Source: Echeneis naucrates (lineage: Eukaryota; Chordata; Actinopteri; Carangiformes; Echeneidae). From it: 64,000 nucleotides of DNA. Below the pieces are notes generated by a model. That model was not told the origin of the DNA. It did no database searches and was given only the letters and a program-made list of their open reading frames with translations. A program made the translations under genes and the position numbers. Location: assembly GCF_900963305.1 (NCBI RefSeq), contig NC_042515.1, forward strand, positions 3,456,377-3,520,376, read 5' to 3'. Shown piece after piece: positions 58,167 through 64,000 of this stretch (positions are counted from its first letter, which is position 1; the number at the start of each line of letters is the position of its first letter).

Positions 58167-61100
58167 ATGTTTGGAAGGACACAAACTTTCGGTGGACGTT
58201 GCAGGTTTGAGCTCCAGCAATGCTGCTCCCTCTCTTCCCTTTCTCCTCCCCCTGACCTCCCCAAACTTTATTACCCAGCAGGCAGCGAGAGCAGGAAGTA
58301 CCGGAGGGGGTGGGAGATGGGACAGATGAGCTCTGCTCAGGTCAACCACATCCTGAAGGTGAGACCGATCCCTCAGTCAGGCTGTAAGTCAACCAACAGG
58401 TGGAACTGCTCATTGTCCATCTCTCCATCTGTTGCCAGGCCAATGAATACAGCCACACCCTTCCCAGAGGCCCCGCCTCCCATGGTGTCCTGGGTTTCCA
58501 TAGTAACATGTTGCCATCAAACCATCCTGGCGAGGACCGCCGGAGTAGCGCCACCTGCCTGCCGGGGCGTGGCGCCGTGATGCTTGGCGTGTTTGATGGC
58601 CACGCAGGGCCGGCATGTGCCCACGTCATCAGCCAGAGACTCTTCTACTACGTTGCCGTGGCAACACTGCCACTGAAGACACTGGCGGAGATTGAAAGGG
58701 CAGTGGAGGAGGAACGGGCTGTACCTTCTCTGTTGGAGTGGCACAAACACCCCCAAGACCACAGCTGCCCTGATGGAGGAGCAAACTCCTTCTACAGCCT
58801 CCGGAACTACTGGCAGGAAAGGCTGGAGGTCGAGGACCCTGAGGAGGAGGAGGAGGAGGATGAAGATGAGGAGGTAACCAGGCATCCTGACATCAGAATA
58901 ATCAATAAACCAGACTAGAGGTCCTCGCAGGGTCCAATCTTGGACACTGGAAAACCTAAACCTGGGGGGCATGAAATTTAGAAAAAAGAGACCATATGGC
59001 CCACCTGAGCTGAGTGGATTTAAAGTTTTTTAATTTGGACTTGGTCTGACTCGTGTTCTGGTCCAGTCTCAGCAGATTCACATCTTCACTGGGGCAGATC
59101 GAACCTCAGTCCGTCTGCAGTTTGTTCAGTCTTCACTTTTGATGCATGATGAGAATCTTGAAGTTGGACGTCCCGAGTCATGATCAGCTCTACAGTTTGC
59201 ACGTGCTGTGATGTCATATCTCTCTCCTCTCTGATTGGCAGCAGGATGGCGGCAGGATGACATCAGCATTGGTAAATGCTTTCCGTCGCCTTGACTACGA
59301 CCTGTCTGTGGAGGCTCAGGTCCACCTGTCCGTGTCCTCACCCAGGTCCAGTCACTTTCTGTTGAAACTTTCATATGAGTGTTTCATGTACAAGACAAAG
59401 AACAGGTTTGGACTTTTTTGGGTCCTCTCTCACCTTTCAGTCCAGTTGATGGAAATTTTGGCTCGTTTTCCCACTGGGATGATTTATTTTTAAGATTTGG
59501 CAGAAAGGGAACTGTTTTTGCATTCAACCACAACAGTTGCAACAAGACCCTTTGAGGGGTGAAACCACAGATGGTTCCAGTAACCAGGTGAAAAATCAGA
59601 CCAGAAAGAAACCTGAAAAACCTTTGAACAGAACATATCTTCATATTGCAGTTCTTTCCTCACAAGAAAATCCAGTTAGAGCCAGAATAAATGTTGTCTT
59701 TGAGAGAATCCCATTCAGCTGTAGGACATGAATGGAAATCATAGATTTTCTTTGATGTTTAAATAACTTTTAAATATGACTGTGGGTGAAGTCACCGAAG
59801 GTGCTGGACCTTCAGTTTCCTCATGTCAGCCCAGCTGAGTCCTCCCTGTCCGTCCACAGACGGGTGTCTCTCCCTGGGGAGGGTTTGCCTCTGTCCAACC
59901 CGCTCCGGGTAGCGCTGTCTGGCTGCACTGCCTGTGTCGCCCACATTTCCAATGGCATCCTGCATGTGGCCAACCTGGGTGACAGCCGGGCTGTCCTAGG
60001 CGTCCAGGAGCCAGATGGGCGCTGGTCAGCGGTCAGCCTTACCAACGACCACAATGCCCAAAACCCAGATGAGCTGCAAAGGATCCTGGGAGAGCACCCG
60101 GTGTCAGAAAGCAGGACGGTGGTCCGACATGATCGTCTGCTGGGCCTGCTGCTGCCATTCAGGGCATTTGGAGACGTCCGCTTCAAATGGAGGCCAGAGA
60201 TGCTGAGCCGGCTCTATGAAACTCGTCCGGATGTCCTGTCTGCGGTCGGCGAGGCCATCCGGGTGCCCCTGCCAAATTACCTGACACCACCCTACCTGAG
60301 CGCCCAGCCAGAGGTCACCCGACACCACATCCGACCTGCTGACAAGTTCCTGGTCCTGGCGACTGATGGATTATGGGAGCTGATGCACCGGCAGACGGTG
60401 GTCCAACTGGTGGGGGATCAACTGACAGGTCAGTGAACCAATGATGGTCTCATAGAAAAGGATTATAAAGCAGGGACAGGAAAAATAACACAGAAGGAAA
60501 TTAAATCAGCATAACCAGCAACACTGTACCAGCCACTACCAGAGAACTGTGTTAAAATTTACATCTTCGAGTTGCAGGTTTTGGTTCAAGACAAAAGCGT
60601 GAAGCGTGAGTCTGCAGCTCAGTCTCACCAAAGTTTCCTCAAATCGCAATTTTGGTGCCTTTTATCAGTCAAGCCCCAGAATGCTGTGGGGAAGTGGCAC
60701 AATTGATCCAAACTTCTCAATGAGGAAGAAAATAAATGTGCTTCCAATCCATTTTATTAAAAAGACTGAGTCAATAACTATTTACGAGAATCTTAACAAT
60801 AGCAGATTACATTTAGTAGTTTAAATCTTAAACTTCAAGAGTCTAGATCAAGAGGAAAGAAATGTTATAGTGGATGTAGAAAAGCAGAGGATTGAGGACA
60901 GATCCCTGAGGAACGGACGCCTCACTATGGAGTTTAACTCTTTACATTTTAGAAATGAGTCATAGTGAAGTTCTGAGGTGTCACCTAAAATGAGACTCAC
61001 AGGCTGTTCTAGTGTAAAATCTTACTGCTTTGACATCATTCAGGCCTCCAGTATCAGAGGCCCATCGTTCCCAGCACGGGTATGACACTAGGCGGCCTGC

Positions 61101-61318
61101 AGAGTCTCCTGCTGGAGAGGAGGGGGCGGGTGATGTCTGTGATGGACGACCAAAATACCGCCACCCTCCTGCTCCGCCACGCCCTGGGGGATGATGGGTA
61201 CGGATCGGTGGCACCAAACCGTCTGGAGAAAATGCTGAGTCTGCCTGCAGAGCTGGCCAGGAGGTATCGCGACGACATCACCGTCACCGTCGTAAACCTG
61301 AATGAGCCGGACCTTTAA
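58167..61318 (+). CDS. Pyruvate dehydrogenase phosphatase catalytic subunit-like (PP2C family)
   Basis: Mitochondrial Mg/Mn-dependent phosphatase that would dephosphorylate and activate the pyruvate dehydrogenase E1 subunit. Five exons: 58167-58358, 58439-58873, 59242-59345, 59860-60428, 61044-61318, giving 524 aa (human PDP1 537). After an Arg/Ser/Cys-rich N-terminus comes QVNHILKANEYSH, then EDRRSSATC, metal motif GVFDGHAGPACAH, SQRLFYYVAVATLP, EWHKHP, ANLGDSRAVLGVQE, DHNAQNPDELQRI, FRAFGDVRFKW, TPPYLSAQPEVT, DKFLVLATDGLWELMHRQ, DDQNTATLLLRHALG and RYRDDITVTVV. All PP2C metal-binding Asp positions look intact. The loop after RNYWQERLEVED is replaced by an acidic run (EEEEEEDEDEE). It is equally related by eye to PDP1 and PDP2, probably an extra fish paralog, so no symbol is given. 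Poly(A) signal 61580-61585. Confidence 0.9.
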
Positions 61319-61589
61319 TCAGGACACCAGCAGGAGCTCACCTGCTCATCAACCAGGTCACAAATTTGATTCTCTTCTAAACTTCTTTTTACATTAAAAG
61401 GATTTTGCTCCAAAATCAAGTTCTGCATTTCTAATTTCTGTCCACTTCATTTATATCAGTGAGGCTGTGCTTCATGAAATATACCACATATCTCCATAAA
61501 CTTAATGTTAAAACCTTAATAAGGGATGATTTATTACAGGACTGTCGGATAAGTCTTTCTTTTCAGTTCAGCTGATCCTAATAAACTGG

Positions 61590-62390
61590 GTGTGCATTTA
61601 CAGAATATGTTTAAGCTGCTTTTCATCACCAGGACGTGTCTGATCACTCTGCAGAACGAGCCCAAACATTCAGTCACAAAGAACCATCTTCAGTGGAGCC
61701 AGTGTGGGCTCACAGTGACACAGAGATTAAACCCACCAATTGATTTATTTCTCCAAATGCTGGAATAACCACCATGTAGGAATCGGTGCTGAGGAGAGTA
61801 TTTTCAGATTGTAGCATAATGGTTTAAAAAAAAAAAGTGTGATATTTCCCCGTTGAAACAGAAAATATTCAGTAAATCTACGGCAAGTTGTTTGTGCTGC
61901 ATCTGTACTTAACTCAAAACGTGTCTCAAATATACACAGCAGACGAAAGAAAAACTTCAGTTGAACCTGAGTGGAAACTGATTTTACATCTCACTGAATC
62001 AGCCGTCCACACTGGTCACACCGTTTTATATCATTTAATAATCCTGGTTCTTTTAATATGTAACCAGAATTTCTTCTGGGTGATTTATTTACCTGTGTGT
62101 GGAAAGAAAAGTGAAAATGACGCATTAATATTCAGAACTGTGATTTTCAGCCTCCAATGATTAAATGAAGAGAAAACACTAATTAAAATCAGGTAAATCA
62201 GTGGAATCTGATAAATAAATATTGCAGGTTTTTGGGTTCCTCTGAGGTAAAGCAGCCAATCGGAATCAAGTATTCTGAGTGACCACAGTCGATGGGAAAC
62301 CCAAAGGGCTGATGGGAAACGTATCTAATTGTTTATTACATTTAAATAAAGTTCCTGTCGGCAGAAGAAGACACATGTGAATGACTTGAA
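61590..62390. other. 3' flanks of convergent PDP-like and rbm39 genes
   Basis: AT-rich convergent 3' region. A second AATAAA for the plus gene lies at 62345-62350 and an ATTAAA-type signal for rbm39 at 62398-62403 (TTTAAT on the plus strand). Nothing else is seen. Confidence 0.5.
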
Positions 62391-62694
62391 AATAAAATTT
62401 AATCAACATTTTTACAAAATGAAATCTTCATTAGAAAAACAGTTAAATACCAAACAGCTGATACCATTTTCGTCTTCATCACCGACCAGCGTCCTCACAG
62501 CTCACGGAGCTCAATCATTGCATAATCAGAGGGGGGGGTGGGGTAGAAAAAAAAAACTAAAACAAAAACCAAACAAACAAAAAACAGCATCCTCTGATCT
62601 GACTCATCTCTGTTGACTAATAGGAGAGGAGGATATAAAAGAAAGGGCGGCTCTAATGTCCAGTGTCCAATCAGAGGGCAGTATTATTGGCGGC

Positions 62695-64000
62695 TCACCG
62701 CCGTGGAGGCGGGGCCAACAGCAGTGTGGCAGTGGCTGACTCCGGGAACAGGTTGTGGTAGGTTGGCAGGGGGACGTACGCTGCTGTGATCATCTTACCT
62801 GGAAGGACAGGTGGGACGTCAGATCTGCTCTGTGATTGGTCCACAGAACAGAGCATTGATGTCACGTGACAAGAAGTCTTACCAGCAAAGTATCTTCCAT
62901 GCAGGGCGTTTACAGCGGCCATGGCGGCCGGGATCGATGGACACTTGACATAGACGTTTCCCTGGAAACAAATAGGTCAGGAGTCAAACTGACAGGTCAG
63001 TAGATCAATAATCATTTCTGCTCTACATCAAATGTACACATGACCTGAGATGATTCGAGTCATGAGCTATTCTGTTGGTCAGAGGTCAAAGGTCAAGTGT
63101 ACCTCAGGAGAGTTTTTGTCGACGTAGATGTGAACGACGCCGCCATGTTTGTTACACTCCTCTATGACATCATGCTGGATATCCATCTCCCAACCAGGAG
63201 CCTCCTCGCTGAGACACACAGGACATTGAATTAGAGGACACAAACACACTGTGCTGAAGTGAGACTGATTCTAGTTCATGAAATAAATTAGAGTTTAAAT
63301 GCATCAATGCTAATGCTGCTTCTCGGCACATGGGACAGGCAGACTGGCGTGTGTACCTGTTGGGGTTGAACATGTTGGAAAGTTGGAAGCAGTGTGTGGC
63401 GAGCGGCTGGGAAGGAAGATTCAGAGCTGCAGAGTTCATGTTCATATTGAGAGCTGGATTCATGGCTGGATTCATGGCCGCTGAAACACACGAGTACAGA
63501 GAAAATTAACACACACACCAATTATCTGAATATACCCACAATTTTGTGAAGCAGCAAAGTGAGGGGCGTTGTGTGACTGAGCAGGTAACCCTAACCACTA
63601 CAGGAAATAGGAAATCAAACATGCAGATGAGACCACGATGGTACCATTACGCTGTCTGTGCTCCGTGCTTCTGGATGAAGATGATGAGTGTACCTGACAC
63701 TGCAGCCATGGCACCGATAGCGATGGCTCCACTCATCTGGAGAGCCTGCTGAGCAGCAGGAGGGATCTGTAGACCCGTACCTGCACGAACACACAAACAC
63801 AATCAGTCCAGTCTTTGGAATCAGCTGGAGGCTCAAGACGGACGTTGAAAGGATTCCAACCTTCGGCAAGTCGGGCCATCAGCTGAAGTCGGCCGGTGGT
63901 TCCCAGGTCAATGCCGGTCCGCTCCAGCTCGTCACTGTCGAGGAAAGAGGAAGCTGTAGAGGTGTCTGTTCGCTCCGTCACATGACCCACCTTCATGGGA
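62695..64000 (-). CDS. rbm39: RNA-binding protein 39 (CAPER-alpha), 5' part outside window
   Basis: Splicing factor and transcription coactivator related to U2AF65. Six exons are visible: 63861 to at least 64000, 63694-63780, 63357-63480, 63103-63208, 62883-62961, 62695-62798. The rightmost opens in PMKVGHVTERTDTSTASSFL, the end of RRM2, followed by LDSDELERTGIDLGTTGRLQ. Then come GTGLQIPPAAQQALQMSGAI and the C-terminal UHM-type RRM: LATHCFQLSNMFNPN, DVIEECNKHGGVVHIYVDK, NVYVKCPSIPAAMAAVNALH, GRYFAGKMITAAYVPLPTYH. It ends LLAPPPRR. Between them an unusual Met/Asn-rich linker (MNPAMNPALNMNMNSAALN) replaces the mammalian segment. The RS domain and RRM1 must lie beyond base 64000. Fish often have two copies (a/b), which I cannot tell apart. 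Confidence 0.95.

Noticed and set aside
60880-60960. Phrase like a fish repeat (GAGGACAGATCCCTGAGGAA) in a PDP-like intron
   Set aside because: Too short and without ends to assign to any family.

Overview
The window looks like a teleost fish chromosome segment: small introns, tightly packed vertebrate housekeeping genes with GT-AG exons, tRNA-derived SINE copies with a fish-type tail, and abundant CA, CAG/CAA and longer tandem repeats. I built all gene models by hand from reading frames, splice sites and remembered vertebrate proteins. No search was run, so names are family or ortholog calls of high but unverified confidence.

Layout, left to right: ctsa (minus, its 3' part lies beyond base 1) with a promoter carrying two perfect CLEAR palindromes; snrpb (minus); an RNF182-like RING membrane E3 ligase (plus) with an unusually split coding sequence; an RGS9-anchor-protein-like gene (plus) that ends in a cysteine-rich, probably lipidated tail; ube2c (minus) head-to-head with polr2j (plus) across a cell-cycle-type promoter; dnttip1 (minus), tail-to-tail with polr2j; pcif1 (minus); an HDHD5-like HAD hydrolase (minus); isy1 and cnbp (minus, adjacent in human as well); a pyruvate dehydrogenase phosphatase paralog (plus); and the 3' part of rbm39 (minus, continuing past base 64000). 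Each completed coding sequence sums to a whole number of codons and a length near its family norm.

The genes do not form one pathway. Several serve nuclear RNA work: snrpb, isy1 and rbm39 in splicing, pcif1 in cap m6Am methylation, polr2j in RNA polymerase II, cnbp in RNA binding. ctsa, ube2c, dnttip1, pcif1, snrpb and rbm39 all have human counterparts on chromosome 20, which suggests a conserved block; isy1-cnbp comes from elsewhere.

The most unusual feature is in polr2j. The junction of its second exon and second intron, including the 5' splice site CAG|GTAACA, has been copied in tandem about 35 times, giving a 1.4-kb minisatellite of nearly identical donor sites. A second large minisatellite (31-bp unit, about 50 copies) fills dnttip1 intron 1, and some of its longer units carry donor-like sequence in the sense of the gene. 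The end of pcif1 encodes an Asn-then-Ser homopolymer, and its 3' UTR has a separate CUG tract. I saw no retrovirus, LTR element or other virus-like remnant, no CRISPR array and no confident non-coding RNA gene.
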